The notes under the pieces were generated by a model that saw only the letters and a program-made list of their open reading frames with translations, was not told the origin of the DNA and ran no database searches. From Novosphingobium huizhouense (GTDB lineage Bacteria; Pseudomonadota; Alphaproteobacteria; Sphingomonadales; Sphingomonadaceae): DNA of 64,000 nt. Both the position numbers and the translations under genes were made by a program. Every line of letters starts with the position of its first letter. Position 1 is the first letter of the stretch. Of the stretch, positions 56,893 through 64,000 are shown one piece after another. Where the stretch lies: assembly GCF_020179475.1 (NCBI RefSeq), contig NZ_JAILXZ010000002.1, positions 372,001 through 436,000 on the forward strand, in the 5' to 3' direction.

Positions 56893-57519
56893 ATGACAAG
56901 CGCTCTTCGCAATCTTGCCGAAAAGGTGTGGCTTTGGCGCCAGCGCCGAAGCCAGTTCGACAACTTGCGTCTGCGTAAGTGGTTCCGACAAAAGCAAAGA
57001 ATCGACGTCGGGCTCTACAGCTACGGCTGTTTCGACCAGTGGCGGATGCCGGGTCCGCTGATCATCGGGCGCTACTGCTCGATCGCCAACACCGTCCGCT
57101 CGGCGCCGATCAACCATCCCTTCGAGGCGCTGACCACCCATCCGGTGCTGTACGAGGCGCGGTTCGGCGTGGTCCCCCGCGACATCGCGTACGACGATCC
57201 GCAAGTGATCGAGGACGATGTCTGGATCGGCCACAACGCGATCATCCTGCCCTCGTGCCGCCGGGTAGGGCGCGGCAGCATCATCGGCGCCGGCGCCATC
57301 GTCACTCGCGACGTCGCGCCCTACACGATCGTCGCAGGCAATCCCGCGCGCGTATTGCGCCAGCGCTTCGAGCCTGCGCTGATCGAGGCGATCGAGGCGA
57401 GCCGGTGGTGGGAGCTCGATCCGCCGGCGCTGGCGAGGCTCGCGGCCGAGGACGACAGCGTGCTGCACCATCCGACCGTGGCGAACATCGAGGCCCGCTT
57501 TGCGAAGGTCCGGCATTGA
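56893..57519 (+). CDS. Hexapeptide-repeat acetyltransferase (CatB-like)
   Basis: A 208-residue left-handed beta-helix acyltransferase: GPLIIGRYCSIANTVRSAP, NHPFEALTTHP (active-site His region), VIEDDVWIGHNAIILPSC, GRGSIIGAGAIVTRDVAPYT and IVAGNPARVLRQRF. It would acetylate a sugar of the polysaccharide. Its stop overlaps the next ATG, so it is the first gene of the glycosyltransferase-exporter operon. Confidence 0.9.
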   Translation: MTSALRNLAEKVWLWRQRRSQFDNLRLRKWFRQKQRIDVGLYSYGCFDQWRMPGPLIIGRYCSIANTVRSAPINHPFEALTTHPVLYEARFGVVPRDIAYDDPQVIEDDVWIGHNAIILPSCRRVGRGSIIGAGAIVTRDVAPYTIVAGNPARVLRQRFEPALIEAIEASRWWELDPPALARLAAEDDSVLHHPTVANIEARFAKVRH

Positions 57520-58394
57520 TGCCCCCGCGCGCCTCGGTCATCGTCCCGCATTACAACGACCTCGACGGGCTCGACCGTTGCCTCGCCGCATTGTCCCGGC
57601 AGACGCTGCCGCGGGACGACTACGAAATCGTCGTGGCCGATAACGACAGCCCGGTGCCCGCGGCTGAACTGAAGCGCGTCATCGCGGATCGCGCCCGGCT
57701 AGTGACCGCCTACGAGCGCGGCGCGGGTCCGGCGCGCAACACGGGCGTGCAGGCAAGCGAAGCGCCGCTGCTTGCCTTCACCGACGCCGATTGCATCCCC
57801 GAACCGGACTGGCTCGAAGCGGGCCTGCGCGGCCTCGACCGGCTCGATGTCGTCGGCGGCCGGGTCCGCGTGGCGACGACGCCCGGGCGCGAACTTACCG
57901 GCGCCGAGGGGTTCGAACTGGTCTTCGCCTTCGACAATCGCGCCTACGTCGAAACCAAGGGTTTCACCGTCACCGCCAACATGTTTTGCCGGCGCGCAAC
58001 GTTCGACACCGTCGGCGCCTTCCGCAACGGCGTCCCCGAGGACGCCGACTGGGGCCACCGCGCGGTGCGGCATGGCTTCAGCATCGGCTATGTGGCCGAG
58101 GCGTGCGTGTGGCACCCGGCGCGGGCGGACTGGACGCAGTTGCAGCGCAAGTGGGAGCGGCTCAACCGCGAGGCCTATGCGGCGACCGAAGGCCGCAAGT
58201 GGCGGCTTCTCAACTGGCGGCTGCGCGCGCTCGCGCTTCCCGCATCGGTGCTTTTCCATGCGCCGCGCGTGCTGGGGCACGACGCCCTGCCCGACTGGCG
58301 GGCGCGGATGGTGACGCTGGCGGCGCTGGCGCGGATCCGGCTGTGGCGGATGAAACACGCGCTGCAACTGGCGTCGGACGGCGCAGTCGCGTGA
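57519..58394 (+). CDS. Glycosyltransferase, GT2 family
   Basis: A 291-residue inverting GT-A enzyme: ASVIVPHYNDLDGLDRCL, EIVVADNDSPVP, RGAGPARNTGVQ and LAFTDADCIPEPDW. The C-terminal third (residues 215-291) is basic with amphipathic helices that may bind the membrane. It overlaps the acetyltransferase by TGATG and the next gene by GTGA. Donor and acceptor unknown. Confidence 0.9.
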   Translation: MPPRASVIVPHYNDLDGLDRCLAALSRQTLPRDDYEIVVADNDSPVPAAELKRVIADRARLVTAYERGAGPARNTGVQASEAPLLAFTDADCIPEPDWLEAGLRGLDRLDVVGGRVRVATTPGRELTGAEGFELVFAFDNRAYVETKGFTVTANMFCRRATFDTVGAFRNGVPEDADWGHRAVRHGFSIGYVAEACVWHPARADWTQLQRKWERLNREAYAATEGRKWRLLNWRLRALALPASVLFHAPRVLGHDALPDWRARMVTLAALARIRLWRMKHALQLASDGAVA

Positions 58395-59407
58395 GCATGG
58401 CGCAAGACGACGAGCTGATCAGCGTGATCGTCCCGGCCTACAACGCCGAGACGACCCTGATCGAGACGCTGCGCAGCATTTCGGCGCAAAGCCATGCCGC
58501 GATCGAAGTGCTGGTGATCGACGATGGATCGAGCGACCGCACGGCCGAGCTCGCCGAGCGCTATGCGCGCGAGTACGACCAACGGGTTCGCACGGTCCGG
58601 CAGGACAATGCAGGCGTCGCGGCGGCGCGCAACAAGGGCGCGGCGCTGGCGCGATCCGACCTCCTCGCCTTCGTCGACGCCGACGATCTCTGGGCCCCGG
58701 ACAAGCTGGCGCGCCAGCGCGCGGTGCTGGAGGCCGCGGGGCCCCAGGCGGGGCTTTGCTACACCTGGTACGCGATGATCGATGCCGAGAGCCGCATCTT
58801 CTATTGCGAGGACTTCGTCGAGCGGTCGGGCTGGTTGCTCGACGCGCTGCTGATCACCAACTTCATCGGCAACGGCAGCTCCGCGCTGGTGCGCCGCGCG
58901 GCATTCGAGGCCGCGCGCGGGTTCGATCCCGCCCTGCGCGCGGCCGGCGCGCAAGGCTGCGAGGACATCCTGTTCTATTGCCGCGTCGCCGAGCATTACG
59001 CCATCGTCGTCGTCCCGGACTACCTTGTCGGCTATCGCCAGTATCGCGAGAGCATGTCGGGCGATCTTGCCGCGATGCTGCGCTCGTGGCTGCTGGTGGT
59101 CGACGAGATGCGTGCCCGCCATCCCGGCAAGGAGCGCCTGCTGCGCGAGGGCGTGCGGCGCTATGGCCGCTGGCTGGTGCGACGCGCGATTCACTGGCGC
59201 AGGCCGGTTGTCCTTACCCGCATCCTCGCACGTCTCGCCCTCGCCTACCCGGCCATCGGCGCAAGACTGGCGCTGGTGGAAGCGCCGCGGACCTTCTACG
59301 ACCGGGTTCGTCCCGCCGCAGATGCCGCCGCCGCTGAAGGCCGGCCCGCACCGCGCGCACGCTTTGCGATCGGCGCGGACTACCTAGCGGCGAGCACACC
59401 TGCATGA
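58391..59407 (+). CDS. Glycosyltransferase, GT2 family (paralog of the 54418 gene)
   Basis: A 338-residue GT-A enzyme. LISVIVPAYNAETTLIETLR, VLVIDDGSSDRTAELAER, VRQDNAGVAAARNKGAA and FVDADDLWAPDKLARQR match the gene at 54418 nearly word for word, as does the acceptor-side block NFIGNGSSALVRRAAF and GCEDILFYCRVAEHY. GTG 58391 overlaps the previous stop; ATG 58397 is also possible. Third gene of the operon. Confidence 0.9.
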   Translation: MSMAQDDELISVIVPAYNAETTLIETLRSISAQSHAAIEVLVIDDGSSDRTAELAERYAREYDQRVRTVRQDNAGVAAARNKGAALARSDLLAFVDADDLWAPDKLARQRAVLEAAGPQAGLCYTWYAMIDAESRIFYCEDFVERSGWLLDALLITNFIGNGSSALVRRAAFEAARGFDPALRAAGAQGCEDILFYCRVAEHYAIVVVPDYLVGYRQYRESMSGDLAAMLRSWLLVVDEMRARHPGKERLLREGVRRYGRWLVRRAIHWRRPVVLTRILARLALAYPAIGARLALVEAPRTFYDRVRPAADAAAAEGRPAPRARFAIGADYLAASTPA

Positions 59408-60219
59408 CCCGCGCAACCGCAGCGAGCGCAGTGTCGCCCTCCTCCCCTTCGACGCGAAGCCTGCAGCAGCGCCTTGACCTGCTGGTCCAGCTCGTGCTGC
59501 GCGATCTGAAGGTGCGCTACCAGCGTTCGTTGATCGGGATCGGCTGGTCGCTGCTCAAGCCGCTGAGCCAGTTGATCGTGTTCTCGATCGTGTTCACCCG
59601 CGTGCTGCCGCTCAACATCGAGAACTACACGACCTTCGTGTTCACCGGGGTGCTGGCGTGGACCTGGTTCAGCGGGTCGATGACGGCAGCGGTGGGATCG
59701 GTCACCGCGAACAAGACGCTGGCAATGCGGCCCGGATTCCCATCAGTGCTGCTGCCGACCCTGGTGGTGGCGAGCCAGGGCATCCATTTCGTGCTGGCGC
59801 TGCCGCTGCTGCTGCTGTGCGCGGCGATCGACACAGGCTCGCTCGCGCTTGTGCCGCTGCTGGCGCTGCCGTTGGTGGTCGCGCTCCAGGCGCTGCTGAC
59901 GCTGGGGATCGCCTACCTGCTGGCAGCGCTTCACGTCTATTTCCGCGATGCCGAGCACCTGACCGGGATCGCGATGATGCTGGGCTTCTACGTCACGCCC
60001 GTGTTCTACCGCCCGATCCCGGCGGGAGCCGACCTCGAGTTGCTGACCACGGCCAATCCGCTCGCCTGGCTGCTGCGCTGCTATCGCGAGGTGCTGGTAT
60101 CACACCACCTGCCGCCCGCGATGACCATGGCCGAACTGCTTGCGGTCAGCGTGCTCGCATTCGGGATCGGCCTCGCCGTCTTCCGCCGCGCGGCGCTGCG
60201 CTTCGACGAGGCGCTGTGA
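59404..60219 (+). CDS. wzm: ABC-2 type polysaccharide export permease
   Basis: A 271-residue integral membrane protein with six membrane segments; LVLRDLKVRYQRSLIGIGWS is the usual N-terminal amphipathic start of ABC-2 polysaccharide permeases, and TPVFYRPIPAGADLELLTTA the loop before the last helices. With the downstream ATPase it exports a finished glycan across the inner membrane. The start overlaps the previous gene (ATGA). Confidence 0.92.
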   Translation: MTRATAASAVSPSSPSTRSLQQRLDLLVQLVLRDLKVRYQRSLIGIGWSLLKPLSQLIVFSIVFTRVLPLNIENYTTFVFTGVLAWTWFSGSMTAAVGSVTANKTLAMRPGFPSVLLPTLVVASQGIHFVLALPLLLLCAAIDTGSLALVPLLALPLVVALQALLTLGIAYLLAALHVYFRDAEHLTGIAMMLGFYVTPVFYRPIPAGADLELLTTANPLAWLLRCYREVLVSHHLPPAMTMAELLAVSVLAFGIGLAVFRRAALRFDEAL

Positions 60220-61454
60220 TGCGCGGTGCGATTACCGTCTCGAACCTCGGCAAGCGCTACCGCAAGCACGATCGCGGTCGCCCGAGTTCGCTCAAGGGGC
60301 GGATCCTCTCGGGCTACAAGCAGCAGGCGCAGAGCGCGTTCTGGGGCGTACGCCATGTGACGTTCTCGGTCCCGCCGGGGCGGGCCGTGGGGATCGTCGG
60401 CACCAACGGCGCGGGCAAATCGACCTTGCTGCGCCTGATCGGTGGGGTCGGCCTGCCCGACGAAGGCAGCGTGACGATCGAGGGTCGCATCGGCGCCCTG
60501 CTCGAGATCGACGCGGGCCTGACCGAGGACCTGACCGGCCGGGAGAACGTCCGTCTGCTTGGGGTCATTGCCGGCCTGCTGCGCAGCGAGATCGACGAAC
60601 GGATGGACGCGATCATCGCCTTTTCCGAACTCGCCACCTTCATCGACGAGCCGGTTCGCACCTACAGCACCGGGATGCGCATGCGGCTGGCGTTCTCGGT
60701 CGCGATCCACACCGGCCCCGACGTGTTGCTGGTCGACGAAGTTCTCGCCGTCGGTGACCAGGCCTTCCAGCGCAAATGCATCGCGCGCATCCGCGAGATG
60801 CAGGCAGGGGGCTGCACCATCCTGTTGGTCTCGCACGACGAAGCCCAGATCCGCACGATCTGCAGCGATGTCCTGTTCATGCGCGAGGGACGCGTGCTGG
60901 CCTATGGTCCGCTCGACGCGACGATGGCGCGGTACAGCCAGACGCAGGCGCCCGACGCCCCGACTGCCCCGGCACACGGCGGCGAAGAGCGTGGCGCGCG
61001 CGGGCCGATCGCGCTGGAGAGGATTGCCGTGCACGACGACCGGGGCCGCCCGGTCGCCACGATCGCCAGCGGCGAAGCGGTGATGCTCCATGCACAGGTC
61101 CGGCAAAACGGGCTGGCGCTCGGCCCGATCGTCGGCTTCGCGATCCACGATGCGCAGGGCACGGTGTGCCTGCAGACCAACACTGCGCTCGGCGGCGTCT
61201 CGCTGGGGGCCTTCGAGAACCTCGCGGTATCGCTGCGGATGGAACGGCTCGACCTAGCGCCCGGCGCCTACACCGTTTCGGCCGGACTCTATTCGGGCGA
61301 CTGGCAGACGATCTTCGATTTCGTCAACGAGGCCGCCCGCTTCGATGTGGTCGGTGCGCAAGTCGAGGCCGGAGTCGTCGCACCGCCGATGACGTGGAGG
61401 ACCGGGGCGCCCGCCGACCAGCAGCACGCTGCAGGGACAGAGGCCGCGGAATGA
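60219..61454 (+). CDS. wzt: ABC polysaccharide export ATPase
   Basis: A 411-residue protein with an ATPase half and a C-terminal carbohydrate-binding half. Walker A is GIVGTNGAGKSTLL, the signature region is YSTGMRMRLAFSVA, Walker B is VLLVDEVLAVGDQAF, and the switch His is in LLVSHDEAQI. After about residue 260 a Wzt C-terminal beta-sandwich follows (VHDDRGRPVATIASGEAVML; RMERLDLAPGAYTVSAGLYS). Such domains read the end of the glycan before export. The start overlaps the wzm stop. Confidence 0.94.
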   Translation: MRGAITVSNLGKRYRKHDRGRPSSLKGRILSGYKQQAQSAFWGVRHVTFSVPPGRAVGIVGTNGAGKSTLLRLIGGVGLPDEGSVTIEGRIGALLEIDAGLTEDLTGRENVRLLGVIAGLLRSEIDERMDAIIAFSELATFIDEPVRTYSTGMRMRLAFSVAIHTGPDVLLVDEVLAVGDQAFQRKCIARIREMQAGGCTILLVSHDEAQIRTICSDVLFMREGRVLAYGPLDATMARYSQTQAPDAPTAPAHGGEERGARGPIALERIAVHDDRGRPVATIASGEAVMLHAQVRQNGLALGPIVGFAIHDAQGTVCLQTNTALGGVSLGAFENLAVSLRMERLDLAPGAYTVSAGLYSGDWQTIFDFVNEAARFDVVGAQVEAGVVAPPMTWRTGAPADQQHAAGTEAAE

Positions 61455-62623
61455 GCTACGCGGTGCTCGAGCTCGATCTTGCCGATCTGCCCGATCGTCT
61501 CGACGTCGATCCGCGCCACGACGGGGCTGCGATCCTGCTGCGGGTCGCCGGCAGGATCGCTGGTCAGGCCATCCTGGGACTTCCGCTTGGTGACGCCGAC
61601 GCGCCCTTGCGGGATGTGCTGCTGGCGCACGCCGATTGCACCGCCTGGGAGTCCTGGCTGGCCTGGCGCCTGGGCGTTCCCGACGACAGCCCGCCGCGCG
61701 GCGCGCCGGTCACCGGAACGATCGCGATCTGCACCCGCGACCGGCCCGACGACCTCGCCACCTGTCTCGAAGGGTTGATGCAGATGGCAGGCGAGGCGCC
61801 GATCCTGGTGATCGACAACGCACCGCGGACGGACGAGAGCCGCGCGGTGGTCGCGCGTCATCCGGCAGTCCGCTACGTCGTCGAACCGCGCCCCGGCCTC
61901 GACAATGCGCGCAACCGCGCCTTTGCCGAGACCTCGACCGACGTGGTCGCGTTCATCGACGACGATGCGCGCCCGGATCGGCACTGGTTCGCGCAGCTTC
62001 TCGCCGGCTTTGCCGACTCGACGGTGCTTGCGGTGACCGGGCTCACCCTGGCGAGCGAGCTCGAGACCGAGGCGCAGATCGCCTTCCAGCGCATCGGCGG
62101 CCTGTCGCGCGGCTTCCGCCGCCGCGAATTCGACGCCGGTTCGTGCGATCCCTTCTTCGCCTGGGAAGCGGGCGTGGGCGCGAACATGGCCGTGCGGCGC
62201 AGCGCGCTCGACCTCGTCGGTCCGTTCGATCCCGCACTCGATGCGGGCTCCGCATCGCTGGCCGGGGGGGACTTCGACCTGTTCCGGCGGATCATCGGGC
62301 ACGGCTATCGCATCGTCTACGACCCGCAGGCGCTCAACTGGCACCGTCACCGGCGCACGCTCGACGAATTGGCGCACCAGGTCTTTTCCTACGAAGCAGG
62401 CGCGTTCGCGATCGTCACCAAGACGCTGCTGAAGGAGCGCAACCCCAGCGCCGCGACTTTCGCCGCGCGCTGGTTGCGCCACCACTTCGCGGCGCGCCTG
62501 CGGGAGCGGCGCGCCCCGGCGCTGCCCGAACGCGAGGTCGATTATACGCGGCTGCAGGGGCGCGGCGCGGCGAGCGGGCCGGGGCGATACCTGCGCGCGC
62601 TGCGGCAGGTGCGCCATGGCTGA
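61451..62623 (+). CDS. Glycosyltransferase, GT2 family, with extra N-terminal region
   Basis: A 390-residue protein. Residues 1-85 are a separate acidic region (MSYAVLELDLADLPDRLD) with no clear match; the GT-A core starts at GTIAICTRDRPDDLATCL and has VIDNAPRTDESRAVV, RPGLDNARNRAFAE and AFIDDDARPDRHW. GGDFDLFRRIIGHGYRIVYD is the acceptor-side motif. The start overlaps the Wzt stop (ATGA). Confidence 0.88.
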   Translation: MSYAVLELDLADLPDRLDVDPRHDGAAILLRVAGRIAGQAILGLPLGDADAPLRDVLLAHADCTAWESWLAWRLGVPDDSPPRGAPVTGTIAICTRDRPDDLATCLEGLMQMAGEAPILVIDNAPRTDESRAVVARHPAVRYVVEPRPGLDNARNRAFAETSTDVVAFIDDDARPDRHWFAQLLAGFADSTVLAVTGLTLASELETEAQIAFQRIGGLSRGFRRREFDAGSCDPFFAWEAGVGANMAVRRSALDLVGPFDPALDAGSASLAGGDFDLFRRIIGHGYRIVYDPQALNWHRHRRTLDELAHQVFSYEAGAFAIVTKTLLKERNPSAATFAARWLRHHFAARLRERRAPALPEREVDYTRLQGRGAASGPGRYLRALRQVRHG

Positions 62624-63947
62624 CCCCGCGATCAGCATCGTCGTCCCTTCGCACAACCGGCGCGACCTGCTGGCGGCGTTGTTCGCGGCGCTTGCGGCGC
62701 AGGCGCCGGGCACGCCGGCGTTCGAGGTGATCGTGGTCGCCGACGGGTGCCGCGACGACACCGTCGCCTGGCTCGGCGCGCAGCGCGAGGATTTCGTACA
62801 CAGGGTGATCGAAACGCCGGGGCGCGGTCCCGCCTTCGCCCGCAATCGCGGCGCCGAACTGGCCCGCGGCGCGATCCTGCTGTTCCTCGACGACGACGTG
62901 ATGCCTTCGCCGGGGCTCGTCAGCGCCCATGCCGCGATGCACCGGCGGGAGGCCGGGACCGCGGTGATCGGCCCCTATCCCCCGTGGCCGCACCCCGGCG
63001 AGGACATCTTCCGGGCGCGCATCCGCGCGAGCTGGCTCGAGCACTTCGCCGCGCTGCGCCGTCCCGGACACCGTTTCGGCTTCCGAGACCTGCTGACCGG
63101 AAACCTTTCGATCGCGCGCAGCCTTTGGCGCGAGATGGGCGGGCTCGACGAGGCCTTCGCAAGGGCGCGCGAGGATCACGAACTGGGCGTGCGGCTGATC
63201 CGCGAGGGCGTGCCGATCCGCTACTGCGACGAGGCCTTCGCCTGGCACCACGAACACCTGACCTCGAGCCTGCGCCGCGCGTTCCAGCGCGCCAGCGACG
63301 AAGGGCGCTCGGACGCGCTGCTTGCGCTCAAGCACCCGCACCTGCGGCGGTCGCTGCCGGTAACGCGCACCGCGATGGTCCCGCGCCGCCGCATCACCCG
63401 GACGCTGTTGCTGGGGCGCAAGGGCGCCGTCGCGCTGCGGCTCAACCCGGTCGCCATCGCCGCGCTGCGCGCGCTCGAGAAGGTCGGGTCGCGGCAGAGG
63501 CACCGGCGGCTGTTCAATGCGCTGCACAGCCTCTCGTACCATCGCGCGGCGGGCGAGGTGCTGGGCGGACACTGGTGGAAGATCTTCCCCGACGAGGCCC
63601 CGACCGAACCGGGCCTGCGGATCGACCTGCAGCAAGGCCTCGCTGCTGCCGAAGCCGCGCTGGACCGGGCTCGCCCGGCGAGCGTGCTGGTTACGTGCGG
63701 CGACGCCGAGATCGCCCGGCTGCCTGACGTGCCGGGCTACGAACCGTGGGCGGGACGCCATCTGCGCCAGGCGCTGCTCGAGCGCGCAAAGCCCGCGCGC
63801 CTTCTCGAAGCGCTCGACGGTCGGGATGCGACAACGCTGCCGAAGCTGCTCGAGCCGGCAGCGCCCAGCTTCTTCCACACCGCGGGCTTCAACGCCTTCG
63901 TCCACGAAAACGCGCTGCAGTGGGCGCGCGCCAGGAACCGGACATGA
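62616..63947 (+). CDS. Glycosyltransferase, GT2 family, with long C-terminal region
   Basis: A 443-residue protein. The GT-A core (1-235) shows ISIVVPSHNRRDLLAALFAA, IVVADGCRDDTVAW, GPAFARNRGAELARG and LLFLDDDVMPSPGL, with REDHELGVRLIREG as acceptor motif. The rest (about 240-443) is a helix-rich, Arg-rich region of unknown role. It overlaps the previous gene by 8 bases. Confidence 0.88.
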   Translation: MADPAISIVVPSHNRRDLLAALFAALAAQAPGTPAFEVIVVADGCRDDTVAWLGAQREDFVHRVIETPGRGPAFARNRGAELARGAILLFLDDDVMPSPGLVSAHAAMHRREAGTAVIGPYPPWPHPGEDIFRARIRASWLEHFAALRRPGHRFGFRDLLTGNLSIARSLWREMGGLDEAFARAREDHELGVRLIREGVPIRYCDEAFAWHHEHLTSSLRRAFQRASDEGRSDALLALKHPHLRRSLPVTRTAMVPRRRITRTLLLGRKGAVALRLNPVAIAALRALEKVGSRQRHRRLFNALHSLSYHRAAGEVLGGHWWKIFPDEAPTEPGLRIDLQQGLAAAEAALDRARPASVLVTCGDAEIARLPDVPGYEPWAGRHLRQALLERAKPARLLEALDGRDATTLPKLLEPAAPSFFHTAGFNAFVHENALQWARARNRT

Positions 63948-64000
63948 CGATCGCACGACTCCCCGAAGCCGCCCTCGCGCCCAGCTCGCCGATTGCGGTG
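63944..64000 (+). CDS. Next gene of the polysaccharide operon, cut by the window edge
   Basis: Only 19 codons are present: MTIARLPEAALAPSSPIAV. The ATG overlaps the stop of the previous gene (ATGA), so it continues the operon. The function cannot be told; by position another glycan gene is likely. Confidence 0.6.
   Translation, partial: MTIARLPEAALAPSSPIAV

Overview
The window reads as chromosomal DNA of a high-GC alphaproteobacterium of the order Sphingomonadales (Novosphingobium or Sphingomonas type). The evidence is a CcrM-type GANTC methyltransferase, two perfect GGAAC-N16-CGTT promoters of the kind read by the alphaproteobacterial stress sigma factor EcfG, a bacteriophytochrome next to its heme oxygenase, a PEP-CTERM protein of the sphingomonad type, and families of short palindromic repeats common in this order. 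No rRNA, tRNA, prophage, complete insertion sequence or CRISPR array was seen.

Layout. 1-9 kb: an acyl-CoA synthetase (cut by the window edge), an entericidin-like lipoprotein under an EcfG-type promoter, the glycine cleavage operon gcvT-gcvH-gcvPA-gcvPB behind a tandem glycine riboswitch, an NAD(P)-binding protein, dGTPase and an Asp/Glu racemase. 9-18 kb: a beta-helix protein/diheme cytochrome pair, a transhydrogenase operon (small aa3-oxidase-IV-like protein, pntA1, an inserted DUF559 nuclease cassette, pntA2, pntB), a degenerate sigma-54 activator and folP. 18-21 kb: a repeat-rich accessory stretch with a 650-bp repeat island, rlmJ, a GIY-YIG nuclease cassette bounded by inverted palindromes, and a lower-GC orphan gene. 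20.5-33.5 kb: ccrM (with nine GANTC sites upstream), rnhB, a PQQ sugar dehydrogenase, a HAD phosphatase, dapD, and many small stress or cell-envelope genes, ending in an RTX protein.

33.7-36.8 kb: heme oxygenase plus a phytochrome-HWE kinase-receiver protein, probably translated from a CTG codon. 36.8-47 kb: a catabolic region with an old-yellow-enzyme reductase and divergent TetR regulator, a five-gene operon (LysM-like protein, small protein, D-aminoacylase-like amidohydrolase, epoxide-hydrolase-like enzyme, FAD oxidoreductase), and an MFS transporter with a zinc alcohol dehydrogenase. 47.1-47.4 kb: a 270-bp element with 34-bp terminal inverted repeats lies exactly between two convergent genes whose stop codons would have shared one CTAG.

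47.4-64 kb: a CAP-domain protein, an L,D-transpeptidase and a PEP-CTERM protein are followed by a surface polysaccharide locus: rmlA-rmlC-rmlB-rmlD for dTDP-L-rhamnose, a UDP-glucuronate decarboxylase-like enzyme, an acetyltransferase, six complete glycosyltransferases and an ABC exporter (Wzm/Wzt type), running off the right edge. Together these would make, decorate and export a rhamnose-containing glycan.

The most unusual content is (i) two unrelated small nuclease genes (DUF559 and GIY-YIG), each framed by inverted copies of its own palindromic repeat, one pair showing compensatory base changes; (ii) the 270-bp inverted-repeat element at a shared stop codon; (iii) the GANTC cluster in front of ccrM; and (iv) the CTG-started phytochrome coupled to its chromophore-making enzyme.
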